Shown here: positions 8,014 to 15,924 of the stretch, piece by piece
Layout of the letters: every line of letters begins with the position of its first letter
Position numbering within the stretch: position 1 is the stretch's first letter
Assembly: GCF_000711875.1 (NCBI RefSeq)
Contig: NZ_JONM01000002.1
Span: 314,769-378,768, forward strand
Length of the DNA: 64,000 nt
DNA from: Andreprevotia chitinilytica DSM 18519
GTDB taxonomy: Bacteria > Pseudomonadota > Gammaproteobacteria > Burkholderiales > Chitinibacteraceae
Direction: 5' to 3'
Position numbers and translations under genes: made by a program
The notes under the pieces: model-generated
Database searches by the model: none
Seen by the model: only the letters and a program-made list of their open reading frames with translations
Told to the model about the DNA's origin: nothing

Positions 8014-8153
8014 CTCCCCTCTCCCATCCCGTGCAAGGCTTTTTCCCTTGTTCAGGGAAAGTGGGAGAGGGTTAGGGAGAGGGTGCCAGCAAGGTCGCTG
8101 AAGCTTGCACGACCCTCACCCCCGGCCCCTCTCCCATAAATGGGCGAGGGGAG
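8014..8153. repeat. Palindromic repeat, family B (CTCCCCTC...GAGGGGAG)
   Basis: The unit has outer arms CTCCCCT / AGGGGAG and inner GGGAGAGGGTTAGGGAGAGG and CCCGGCCCCTCTCCCAT segments. The same architecture recurs at 13375-13468, 24737-24874 and 37351-37453. Such GTGGGAGAGGGTTAGGGAGAGG elements are common intergenic repeats in Proteobacteria. This copy separates two convergent genes and may act as a bidirectional terminator. Confidence 0.85.
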
Positions 8154-8184
8154 AAAGGTCCTTGCAGAAGCCCCGCGCATCAAA

Positions 8185-8910
8185 TCAATGCACCGCCATT
8201 GGCACCGGCAATGGTGCAGGCCGGCCATGTGCATAGCCTTGCTGATACTGGCAACCCAGCTGTTGCGCCAGCTGCTCATCCGCGCTGGTTTCAATCCCTT
8301 CGCAGACGATCCGTAGCCCCTTGGCTGCGAGGCTGTGCACTAATTCGCGTAGTACCTGGAACACCCGTTTGGAGCGCGTCGCGGCCAGCAGGCAGCGTCG
8401 ATCCAGCTTGATCACATCGAAGCGCGTGGTCAGTGTGCCGAGGAAGCTGCTTTCCCGCACGCCGACATCATCCAGCGCCACGGTCACGCCGGCTTCGCGC
8501 AGGGTGGCGATCAAGCCCATTTCGTCGGTCGAGAGCGGGTCGGTTTCCAGAATTTCCACCCATAGCATCATCCCGATGCGGCGCATGGATTGCGCCAGCC
8601 GGATCAGCGCGGATCGATAGTCGCTGTCGGTGAGGGCGGGGCTGACGTTGATCGAGACGAAGTGCGCGCCCTGGCTGTGCAGAAAGGGCACGTCCAGCTC
8701 CAGATGCCGCAGCATGCATTTGTTGATGAGCAGATGTTCCGTGTCGCTCAGCGCTTCAAAGTCGATGGATAGGAAGGTGCCATCCTTGGCCGCCTGGCGC
8801 GTCAGCAGTTCATAACCGGCCAAGCGCGCCTTGCGGTCGATGATGGGCTGGTAGTAGGGCCGCAACGTGCGTTGTTCGCGGATTTCCGCCACGGGGAGGG
8901 GGAGTGTCAT
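8185..8910 (-). CDS. EAL-domain protein (c-di-GMP phosphodiesterase-like)
   Basis: About 241 residues, a stand-alone EAL domain that would hydrolyse cyclic di-GMP to pGpG. Present are PYYQPIIDRKARLAGYELLTR (ELL in place of EAL, Glu kept), VSINVSPAL (Asn), VEILETDPL (Glu), VALDDVG (Asp-Asp), DVIKLDRR (Lys), IVCEGIET (Glu) and QYQQGYAHGRP (Gln). Loop 6 reads DDVGVRESSF instead of DDFGxGxSS, so activity may be altered. The ATG at 8910 is chosen because AAAGGAAC precedes it by 6 bases. ATG at 8955 and TTG at 8985 are in-frame alternatives. Single gene, no sensor domain. Confidence 0.88.
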   Translation of the reverse strand: MTLPLPVAEIREQRTLRPYYQPIIDRKARLAGYELLTRQAAKDGTFLSIDFEALSDTEHLLINKCMLRHLELDVPFLHSQGAHFVSINVSPALTDSDYRSALIRLAQSMRRIGMMLWVEILETDPLSTDEMGLIATLREAGVTVALDDVGVRESSFLGTLTTRFDVIKLDRRCLLAATRSKRVFQVLRELVHSLAAKGLRIVCEGIETSADEQLAQQLGCQYQQGYAHGRPAPLPVPMAVH

Positions 8911-9100
8911 GGACGTTCCTTTAGGGATCGATTTGGGATCGAATCGGATACCCATGACCTTCCGCCTTTCGTGTTTGGGGGACAAAGAAGCTCAAGAAAG
9001 GTTAAAAACGTTGGTTTTGTTCTGCGGGAGTTTTGAGGCGCAGCAGAATGATCGACGCTAGTGCTGCGTACACTGCCAACAGACTCATGTTGGTGAGTGC

Positions 9101-9138
9101 GCAATAAAAAACCGGCCTGAATGGCCGGTTTTTTATTG
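9101..9138 (-). terminator. Rho-independent terminator
   Basis: The arms GCAATAAAAAACCGGCC and GGCCGGTTTTTTATTGC are perfectly complementary around a 4-base loop, with T runs on both strands, so it can work both ways. It lies just past the stop of the leftward gene ending at 9158. A near copy is at 15868-15900. Confidence 0.9.
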
Positions 9139-9157
9139 CAGCTAAATGGGTGCCGAT

Positions 9158-10066
9158 TCAGTCATAGCCATATTGAGCAGACTTACCCCGGCAGAACACA
9201 TACAACTGCCCGGGTCGTTTGCCGGCAAATGCGTAGCTATTGGCATCGCCGACTTTTTGCAGCGCTACCAGGGTTGAATCGCCCTTGAGGCGGGTGTGTT
9301 TGATCGCGGATTTGACCGCAGCGGCATCGCCATCCACAAACACGGCCAGGAAGCCGCCATCCGCCTCGGACAGGTTCACCGACTGAATCGGGATATCGCC
9401 AAATGTATAACCGCCCGGCACGACAACGTCGTGCTCCCAGATTTCGCTTTGCGGCAGCTTGGTGGCTTTGCCTAGCAAACTCGCAATGCCTTTATCGCTA
9501 AAGTCCAGTTTTTGGCAATTCAGCTGCGTCGCCAGCTGTTTGTTTTTGGGGGCAGAAGGGGCGGGCGCGGCGGTTTGCGTGCTGGTGGTTTTCTTGTCTT
9601 GCAACAGGTAGCGGCCATCGACTGGCACATCACCAATTGAACCGGCACAAGACTCGACGTGGACTTGCAGCGCCGGCGGCGTTGCCGTCACGGTCATCTT
9701 GCAGGCGCCGTCTGCATAGCGCCACTGGCCGTTATTGAAAACCAGCTGCCCACTACCCGTGCCGGAACGCAGATTGCCGGCTTTGCCTTTTTGCATGATC
9801 TCGAGATCGAACTTGCCATCCGGGCGGATGGTCAGCGAGCGTTCAAATTCTTGTGTGGTGGCATCGTAGGTGCCGGGTGTGAGAGTGGTAGAGGTACTGC
9901 CGGCGGCTGCAGTTTCAGACGCGTCCGGATTCTTTTGCAGCGCTTTCTTGACGCTCTCTTTGAGCATTGCGCCCAGATTGATGGTTTCCGCCTGGGATGC
10001 CAATGAGGAAAGCGCCAGGATGAGCGGGAGTGCTTTCAAGACGATCTTTCGGCGTGATGTTTTCAT
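9158..10066 (-). CDS. Secreted protein of unknown function
   Basis: About 302 residues with a clear signal peptide (MKTSRRKIVLKALPLILALS... ASQA). The mature protein has a beta-rich N-terminal domain (LTPGTYDATTQEFERSLTI, FDLEIMQKGK, GQWRYADGACKMTVTATP) with two cysteines. A Thr/Ala/Pro linker (STQTAAPAPSAPKN) and a second domain with LNCQKLDFSDKGIASLLGKAT and LYVFCRGKSAQYGYD follow. No family is recognised. I place the start at ATG 10066 because the signal peptide begins there; a longer frame to 10096 adds an implausible leader. It lies downstream of a secreted propeller lipoprotein on the same strand, but a hairpin separates them. Confidence 0.75.
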   Translation of the reverse strand: MKTSRRKIVLKALPLILALSSLASQAETINLGAMLKESVKKALQKNPDASETAAAGSTSTTLTPGTYDATTQEFERSLTIRPDGKFDLEIMQKGKAGNLRSGTGSGQLVFNNGQWRYADGACKMTVTATPPALQVHVESCAGSIGDVPVDGRYLLQDKKTTSTQTAAPAPSAPKNKQLATQLNCQKLDFSDKGIASLLGKATKLPQSEIWEHDVVVPGGYTFGDIPIQSVNLSEADGGFLAVFVDGDAAAVKSAIKHTRLKGDSTLVALQKVGDANSYAFAGKRPGQLYVFCRGKSAQYGYD

Positions 10067-10115
10067 GAGATTCCGACCTGAATGAGGTAATTCCAAATGA
10101 ACAACGAAGGAACAA

Positions 10116-10143
10116 CGAAGGCCTGAATCGCTTCAGGCCTTCG
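10116..10143 (-). terminator. Hairpin after the propeller lipoprotein gene
   Basis: CGAAGGCCTGAA / TTCAGGCCTTCG forms a 12-bp stem with a 4-base loop (TCGC). On the minus strand it follows the stop at 10180 by about 37 bases. It is T-poor, so termination may be partial and allow readthrough into the next leftward gene. Confidence 0.6.
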
Positions 10144-10179
10144 CTTTACTGATGGATGCTAATCAGGGTAGCGCCTGTC

Positions 10180-11886
10180 TCAGTGCAGCACCATCTGGTC
10201 ATTCATCGGTACAGCAATGCCCGATAGTTGACCGACTGGATTGGAGAACCCGGTGGCGGTAAACGGAATCGTCAACAAGGTGCCGTTGTTATAAGCCGGC
10301 AGCGGGGTGGTGACGACTACGTATTTGCCGTCCAGCGTAATGCCCAGGGTCGGCACCATGCCCAGTTTGTAGGCCGTGCCGTTGCTGGTGAAGCTGGGCG
10401 CGAACAGGCTGCCTACCTGGACGAGTTTGCCGGTATCGACGCCGGTGACCAGCGCCAGCCCTGCATCGGTGCCAACGATGGCATTCTTGCCGTCTGCGGA
10501 GATCGCGACCGACCAAACCGAGCCCGCCCCGGTCAGGCTCAGGGATGGCTGTACTTTCGGCGTTGCGGTGTTCAGGCCCGTCACCAGTGAAATATTGGGC
10601 AAGGCGGTTTTGTCGCCAATGATGACGGCACGGCTGGAATCCACGGGACTGATCGCGATCCCGTTGCGCCCGTCTTCGTGCCAGGAGCCAAGCGCTGCGA
10701 AGTCAGCGACTTGCGTAAAGCTGTGCGACACGCTGCCGCCCAGGGCGCCGGTGGCGACAGGGATGGAGGCAATGTTGAATACGGTCAAGCCGGTAAGGCC
10801 GCGGGCCAGCATGACTTGCCCGTCGTTGGAAATGACCAGCCCGTCCCGTGCGCTCGGAATCGCGATGGTGGCTGCGGCTTGCGGCTTGCCCGAGACAATG
10901 CCCGAAACCAGCAACAGCACGTTCGGCGCATTGCCGGAGACGACCGCTTCATTGCCATTCGGCATGATCGCCACCGAATCGCCATCGCCGCCGTAGGCCG
11001 TGATATCCAGCGTCGTCGTCGAGGCCACCGGCAAACCGGTCTGCACGTTGCTGAAGAAGCGGACGGTATTCCCGCCATCCACCACGATCCCTTGCGAGCC
11101 ATCCGGTGTCAGTGCTTGCCCGTCAATGTCGTAGGCACCCTTGTACGGCAGTTGTTTGATGGTCGGTGTCGCCAGCGGTGCGCCGCTTGCGTCAAACAGA
11201 TTGACCACCTGCAAGCCGTTGCCAGCCGTGCCGCCATTTCCGTCATCGGCAATCAAGGCCACGCCAAGGTTGGAGACCGCTGTGCTCGTGCCGGCAGCCG
11301 GTTGGTACAGTACATAAGTGCCCGGTGTCAGCATGCCGGGCAGCAAGGCCGAGGCCAGATTCTGGCTGAACGACCCATTGGCCCCGACGGTGCCCGTTGC
11401 GACGATGGTCCAGCTGCCGCCTTGCAGCAGGGCGAGGTTCAGCGTGGTGCCGGCCGCCACGGTGGATGGCACCGAGCCGCTGAGGGTCAGCGGTACGTTG
11501 AAGGTGGTAATGCCGCTGGCCGTGATGGTGAAGCCGAGGACGAAGACATTCCCTGCATTGGGGGTGAAAGTGCTGCCGCTTTGCCCGCCCTGGCTGCTGC
11601 CGGCATTGATGGACTGCGGCAAGGTGCTGGCCGTGAGCTGGGTGACCGAGACGGTCGCCGCCTGGCTGACCGTGCCATTCGGGAAATTGAGCGTGGTCGA
11701 TGTATTTGGAATCGTTGCTGCCGCCGCCGCATTTGGATTCACGGCGACACTCGTTGTCGTCCCGCTGGTCGGCGTTGTGGTGGGGTTAGTGGCGGTGGTC
11801 GAGCTGCCGCCACCTCCACCGCATGCGGCTAACGCCAACGATGCGGCCAAGATCAGCCCAAGCTGACAAATACCTGCTTTTCTCAT
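10180..11886 (-). CDS. Lipoprotein with a beta-propeller-like repeat domain
   Basis: 568 residues. The signal MRKAGICQLGLILAASLALAAC ends in a lipobox, followed by a Gly/Ser/Thr-rich tether (GGGGGSSTTATNPTTTPTSG). An immunoglobulin-like or all-beta module occupies about 50-200. The C-terminal two thirds carries propeller-type repeats, recognisable by recurring small motifs such as QALTPDGSQGIVVDGG, AIMPNGNEAVVSGN, VISNDGQVMLARG, AISADGKNAIVGTD and ITLDGKYVVVTTPL. These resemble YVTN/WD-like blades. It is probably surface- or periplasm-anchored, ligand unknown. It has an unusually long structured leader. The next leftward gene is also secreted. Confidence 0.8.
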   Translation of the reverse strand: MRKAGICQLGLILAASLALAACGGGGGSSTTATNPTTTPTSGTTTSVAVNPNAAAAATIPNTSTTLNFPNGTVSQAATVSVTQLTASTLPQSINAGSSQGGQSGSTFTPNAGNVFVLGFTITASGITTFNVPLTLSGSVPSTVAAGTTLNLALLQGGSWTIVATGTVGANGSFSQNLASALLPGMLTPGTYVLYQPAAGTSTAVSNLGVALIADDGNGGTAGNGLQVVNLFDASGAPLATPTIKQLPYKGAYDIDGQALTPDGSQGIVVDGGNTVRFFSNVQTGLPVASTTTLDITAYGGDGDSVAIMPNGNEAVVSGNAPNVLLLVSGIVSGKPQAAATIAIPSARDGLVISNDGQVMLARGLTGLTVFNIASIPVATGALGGSVSHSFTQVADFAALGSWHEDGRNGIAISPVDSSRAVIIGDKTALPNISLVTGLNTATPKVQPSLSLTGAGSVWSVAISADGKNAIVGTDAGLALVTGVDTGKLVQVGSLFAPSFTSNGTAYKLGMVPTLGITLDGKYVVVTTPLPAYNNGTLLTIPFTATGFSNPVGQLSGIAVPMNDQMVLH

Positions 11887-12527
11887 GATTCCTGCCCGGT
11901 GATTGAAGAGATGAAAAGGGGGTGAGTTGCTGCCAAACCTTTGGGGGCAGCGCCCTTGGAAGGAGCGGGGTTCCGCTGATGCTCAGCACTCATGTCCTTG
12001 CCGTAACCCCGTCGCTATCGACGAAGCCACGCGGGTGCCCACCTGAGCGAGACCACGGTTGATGCGGCTCTCGTGCTATCGCTTTGCTGTTCCCGGCCTG
12101 GTGAGGCCAAGAACCTGCTGTGTTTGCGGCGAAGGCAGTTTCAGGTGTAGCGGTGCTGATGCTGTCTGATGATGCTGGACTGCATTGTGATTTCTTCGAT
12201 TTATATTGTCAATGTACAGTCAGTAAATGAAATAAATTGGAATGTTTTAATAATTGTTTTTGTCAGAAATTGAAAGTGAGGTGGCTCACATTGGCCGAAA
12301 ATGGCAAACCCCAACCCTGTTGGGTGTCTGTGCCCAGCCGTCGGCACCGCATGCAAACTGCATAAGCGCAGGCGTTTGACCATCGGGTCTTATAAGTCTT
12401 GCCATCTCAATCCGCAGACATTGCGCACAATCGTTCGCCAAGGTCTTCCGTTGGCGTCGGGCGAATTTGAGCACGGGGCGCTTGATGACATCGGCGGCTC
12501 TGGTGCGATTTCATTGCAGAGATTCCC
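11887..12527. other. Long divergent intergenic region with a structured leader
   Basis: 641 bases without a supported gene. The half next to the propeller lipoprotein gene (11887-12120) is GC-rich and full of stems when read on the minus strand. GGGGTT/AACCCC (12005-12010 with 11967-11972) encloses GCTGA-TGC-TCAGC (11975-11987), and GCTGCC/GGCAGC lies at 11929-11951. The middle (12180-12290) is AT-rich and suitable for promoters. The right part leads to the PilJ-N gene at 12528; I see no defined element there. Confidence 0.5.
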
Positions 12528-13325
12528 ATGAAACGTGATTGCCTGAAGTCCCTGTGGTTGCTGGTGTATGCGCTTGTGCTGTTTGGTGCCGTTGAGTCTG
12601 TTGCTGCCGACGCATTGAACGTCAATTCGGCTATCAATAAGGCCGGCAGCCAGCGCATGCTGTCGCAGCGTATGGCCAAAGCCTATTGCCAGGTGGGATT
12701 GGGGGTGGAGACGGAGTCGTCGAAGCACATCCTCGACCAGTCGGTGACGCTCTTCGATAAGCAGCTCGGGGAGTTGAAGGCGTTTGCACCCACGCCGGAG
12801 ATCAAGGACACCTATGCCAAGCTCGCGCAGGTGTGGCTCTCCTATAAGGAGTTGCTCGCAGGCAGCAAGCCAAATATCGAGAACGCCAGGAAGATCGCGC
12901 TAGTGAATGAAGACGTGCTGAAACTGGCGCAACAGGGCACGGCGCAATTCGAGAAATATTCCGGCAGCCCGGGCGGCAAGCTCATCAACATTGCCGGCCG
13001 CCAACGAATGCTTTCGCAGCGCATGGCCAAGTTCAACGTGTTCCGCGCCTGGGGCATCACGTCCCCGCAGATGCTGCAGGACCTGGATGCGGCGGCGAAG
13101 GAGTTCGCCACCGCTCAGGATGTGCTGCTCGCGGCACCGCAAAACACGCCGCAAATCACCCGTGAATTGCAACTCGCCAAAACGCAGTGGTTTTTCTTTG
13201 ATGACGCCATCAAGCAGACGGCGGGCAGCCGCGACGATCAGTTGAAGAACGTGGCGACCACCAGCGAGCGGATTTTGCAGGTGATGGATGGCGTGACCTG
13301 GATGTATGAAGGGATCGCCAAATAG
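12528..13325 (+). CDS. Exported protein with two PilJ-type N-terminal sensory repeats
   Basis: 265 residues with a signal peptide (about 1-27, ending AVESVAA). The rest is helical and contains two copies of the type IV pili methyl-accepting transducer N-terminal (PilJ-N) motif: INKAGSQRMLSQRMAKAYCQ near 36-55 and INIAGRQRMLSQRMAKFNVF near 156-175. In PilJ and NarX-like receptors this is the periplasmic sensing bundle. Here nothing follows it: no transmembrane return, HAMP or signalling domain. It may be a free periplasmic ligand-binding protein working with a separate receptor. It is monocistronic and followed by a repeat. Confidence 0.88.
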   Translation: MKRDCLKSLWLLVYALVLFGAVESVAADALNVNSAINKAGSQRMLSQRMAKAYCQVGLGVETESSKHILDQSVTLFDKQLGELKAFAPTPEIKDTYAKLAQVWLSYKELLAGSKPNIENARKIALVNEDVLKLAQQGTAQFEKYSGSPGGKLINIAGRQRMLSQRMAKFNVFRAWGITSPQMLQDLDAAAKEFATAQDVLLAAPQNTPQITRELQLAKTQWFFFDDAIKQTAGSRDDQLKNVATTSERILQVMDGVTWMYEGIAK

Positions 13326-13374
13326 ATTGCCGAATCGGCCAAGGCTGTTCAATTTAAGTTCAATTAAATTTTAA

Positions 13375-13468
13375 ACACTCCCCTCGCCCACTTGCGGGAG
13401 AAGGGGGAATGTTCACTCAGCCAGCCCTCACCCCCGACCCCTCTCCCATCAATGGGCGAGGGGAGTGT
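13375..13468. repeat. Palindromic repeat, family B
   Basis: Arms CACTCCCCTCGCCCA and TGGGCGAGGGGAGTG are perfect inverted complements about 90 bases apart, with the family B interior CCCTCACCCCCGACCCCTCTCCCAT. It lies between the 3' ends of convergent genes. Confidence 0.85.
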
Positions 13469-13504
13469 TGTAAGTGAACGGTATTGGCCTGCCTGGCACC
13501 CACC

Positions 13505-15253
13505 TCACCCACGCATGCGCTCGCGCACCGTTTCTTCGCGCATCACCGCTTGTTGCGGGCGCAACAGATCGCTGAGCGCCACGATGCCGATCAACTGGCG
13601 GCTTTGGGCATCGGCAATGACGGGCAGGCTGGAGACGCGATGCTCGGTCATCCGCCCAGCCACGGCGCGGGCTGTTTCGCCGGGCAAGGCCCAGAGCGGC
13701 GTTTGGGTGGTAAACAGTTCGGCGCAGGTGGCATCGCTATGTTCGTGCCCGCGCAGGCTATCCCGATCCAGCATGCCGATCAGGCGTTGCGCGACCACCA
13801 CCGGATAACGGCGGTGCATCTGCGCCGCAGCGAAATAAAGCTGGCAGGCTTCGGCGGTGGAGGTTGCGCCATCGATCTGGATCACATCGCGGCTCATCAG
13901 GTCGGCCACGTGTTGGCGCTCCAGCGGATCGACGCCGTATTCGCGGTAGATGTGCAGGCCACGGCGGGCGATTTTCTCGGTCATGATCGAGCGCTTCATG
14001 GTGAGCGCGGTAAAGCCGTACGCCACCACGGCCGTCAGCAGGAGCGGCAGCAGGGCCTCGGTATCGTGGGTCAGGCCGAAGGCAAAGACGATCGCGGTGA
14101 GCGGCGCGCCGAGCACGCTGCCCAGCACTGCGGCCATGCAGACCAGCGCCCATAGCTGCGGCGAGCCGCCGGGCAGCCACGGGGCGAGCGCCACGCCCAA
14201 GCCGGCACCGATCATCAGCAGTGGTGCCAACACGCCGCCCGACGTCCCCGACCCAAGCGCAATCACCCACATGATGGCCTTCACGGTCAGCAGCGCCACG
14301 ACCACGCCCAAGGCAAGGCGATGGTTGAGCAGATCGCCGATCACGTCATAGCCGACACCCAGCGCTCGCGGTTCGATATAGCCGCCGAGGCCGACCACCA
14401 ACCCGCCAATCGCCGGCCACCACATCCAGTGGACGTTCAGCTTGGCAAAGGCGTCTTCGGTCTTGTAGAGCGCCAGCGTCATCGCTGCGGCCAGCACGCC
14501 ACTCAGCAAACCAGCCACGATGCACGATGCCCAGGCGATGCTGGTCACCGGTGCGGTCTGCAAGGGGAAGAGCGGGCCGGCCTCAAGCAGCAAGGGGCGG
14601 GCGAACCCGGCCACGGCACAGGCAATGGCAACGGGCAGCAAGCTGCGCGGACGCAGTTCGAACAGCAGTAATTCAACCGCCAGCAACACCGCCGCAACCG
14701 GCGTGCCGAAGATCGCCGTCATCCCCGCGCAGGCACCGGCCACCAGCAAGGTTTTGCGCTCGGATGCGGTGAGGTGCAGGTATTGCGCCAGCAGCGAACC
14801 CAGCGCCCCGCCGGTCATGATGATCGGGCCTTCCGCTCCGAACGGCCCGCCGCTGCCGATCACGATGCCGGACGACAAGGGCTTGAGCAGCGCCACCTTG
14901 CCGGACATGCGGCTCTTGCCAAACAGGATCACCTCAATGGCTTCCGGGATGCCGTGGCCGCGAATCTTGTCACTGCCGTAGCGCGCCATCAGGCCGACGA
15001 TCAGCCCGCCAAGTACTGGAATGCCGATCACCCATGTGCCGAGGGTATTCAAGGCGGGGGAGCGGTCGGCCAGCGAGAGTGTCTGGTAGAAGAACAGGTT
15101 GGTGAAGAAGTGGATCAGCTTGAGCAAGACATCCGCCGCCAGCGTGCCGAGCGCACCAACCACCAGTGCCAATGCCGCCATCAGCAGCAAGCGGCGATCC
15201 ACTGCGTAGTCCCGTTTGTGTTCGTCGTAAGTGGTGCTGTGCAAGCTGCTCAT
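13505..15253 (-). CDS. ClC-family chloride channel/transporter with CBS pair
   Basis: 582 residues. The ClC membrane core (about 20-430) shows the ion-path motifs GSGGPFGAEGPIIMTGGALG (gating Glu in AEGP) and GSGTSGGVLAPLLMIGAGLG, plus ATFGTPVAAVLLAVEL-like helices. A cytoplasmic CBS-domain pair follows (LMSRDVIQIDGATSTAEACQ, RRYPVVVAQRLIGMLDRDSL, HRVSSLPVIADAQSRQLIGI), which in this family senses nucleotides. The protein likely moves Cl- or exchanges Cl- with H+. The gene overlaps the upstream marR-type gene by 4 bases, so the two are co-translated and the regulator probably controls both. Confidence 0.93.
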   Translation of the reverse strand: MSSLHSTTYDEHKRDYAVDRRLLLMAALALVVGALGTLAADVLLKLIHFFTNLFFYQTLSLADRSPALNTLGTWVIGIPVLGGLIVGLMARYGSDKIRGHGIPEAIEVILFGKSRMSGKVALLKPLSSGIVIGSGGPFGAEGPIIMTGGALGSLLAQYLHLTASERKTLLVAGACAGMTAIFGTPVAAVLLAVELLLFELRPRSLLPVAIACAVAGFARPLLLEAGPLFPLQTAPVTSIAWASCIVAGLLSGVLAAAMTLALYKTEDAFAKLNVHWMWWPAIGGLVVGLGGYIEPRALGVGYDVIGDLLNHRLALGVVVALLTVKAIMWVIALGSGTSGGVLAPLLMIGAGLGVALAPWLPGGSPQLWALVCMAAVLGSVLGAPLTAIVFAFGLTHDTEALLPLLLTAVVAYGFTALTMKRSIMTEKIARRGLHIYREYGVDPLERQHVADLMSRDVIQIDGATSTAEACQLYFAAAQMHRRYPVVVAQRLIGMLDRDSLRGHEHSDATCAELFTTQTPLWALPGETARAVAGRMTEHRVSSLPVIADAQSRQLIGIVALSDLLRPQQAVMREETVRERMRG

Positions 15254-15690
15254 GATTGTTCGTCTGCCTCGTTGATTCGGCTGTCGTCATCGTTGAATGC
15301 GGTGATTTGCGCCACCCGGAATACGCCTTGCAGCGATTTCAGCTCCGCTTCATGCAGGGTCGCCAGGCGTTCGAGAAACGCCTCGCCTTCGGGTAAGAGA
15401 TGCACCTCAACCTGACGCCGATCCGTCTCGCTTTTCTGCCGCCGCACCAACCCGTTTTCTTCGCAGCGCGTGAGCAGCGCCACCATGCCGTGATGCTGCA
15501 ATTGCAGACGCTCCGCCAGCTCACCCACCGTCGCCCAATCCCGCCTAGGAAAGCCACGCACATGCAGCAACAACAGGTATTGCAGCGGCGTCAGCCCCTC
15601 TTTCTTTGCGGCGGTTTCGCTGAAATGCAGGAAGCGCCGCAGCTGGTAGCGGAATTCAGACAGGGCTTCGAAGTGTTTTTTGGTGAGCAT
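15250..15690 (-). CDS. MarR-family transcriptional regulator
   Basis: 146 residues, a normal MarR length. The winged helix-turn-helix is visible: GLTPLQYLLLLHVRG, WATVGELAERLQLQHHGMVALLTRCEENGLVRRQ, then the wing SETDRRQVEVHLLPEGEAFLERL. It overlaps the chloride-channel gene by 4 bases (ATGA-type), so it is the first gene of a two-gene operon. An inverted repeat 40-60 bases upstream of the start is a good autoregulatory operator. The ligand is unknown. Confidence 0.92.
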   Translation of the reverse strand: MLTKKHFEALSEFRYQLRRFLHFSETAAKKEGLTPLQYLLLLHVRGFPRRDWATVGELAERLQLQHHGMVALLTRCEENGLVRRQKSETDRRQVEVHLLPEGEAFLERLATLHEAELKSLQGVFRVAQITAFNDDDSRINEADEQS

Positions 15691-15731
15691 GGGAGGTGGT
15701 GGGACGTGCGATGGCTCGAAAGTGAGGAATA

Positions 15732-15750
15732 TATATCATATTGTGATGTA
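15732..15750. promoter_or_regulatory. Candidate MarR operator
   Basis: TATATCA-TATTG-TGATGTA is a 7-5-7 inverted repeat with one mismatch, in a short AT-rich patch 42-60 bases upstream of the marR-type start. Size and position are typical of MarR operators overlapping the promoter. Confidence 0.55.
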
Positions 15751-15867
15751 TGTTTATCTGGATGGGATCGGAGAAACGTCGCCGCAGGAGGCAGACGGTG
15801 CAAATGGGCAGGTCGGTGCAGCGGAACGTCGTGGGTGGGACAGGGGACTTGGCAACAAGCCATGCGC

Positions 15868-15900
15868 AATAAAAAACCGGCCAGAATTGGCCGGTTTTTT
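15868..15900 (-). terminator. Rho-independent terminator
   Basis: AAAAAACCGGCC / GGCCGGTTTTTT stem around a short AGAATT loop, T runs on both strands, preceded by the same GCGCAATA context as the terminator at 9101. It ends the leftward chemoreceptor-fusion transcript (stop at 15925). Confidence 0.88.
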
Positions 15901-15924
15901 AGGAGCAGGAAACGCTGAGATCAA

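Noticed and set aside
10678-11832. 384-residue rightward open frame
   Set aside because: Antisense to the propeller lipoprotein gene; composition of a shadow frame.
12001-12060. TPP-like words (GGGTGCCC...CTGAG) on the plus strand
   Set aside because: The rest of the THI-box consensus is missing and the nearest rightward gene is about 470 bases away and not thiamine-related.
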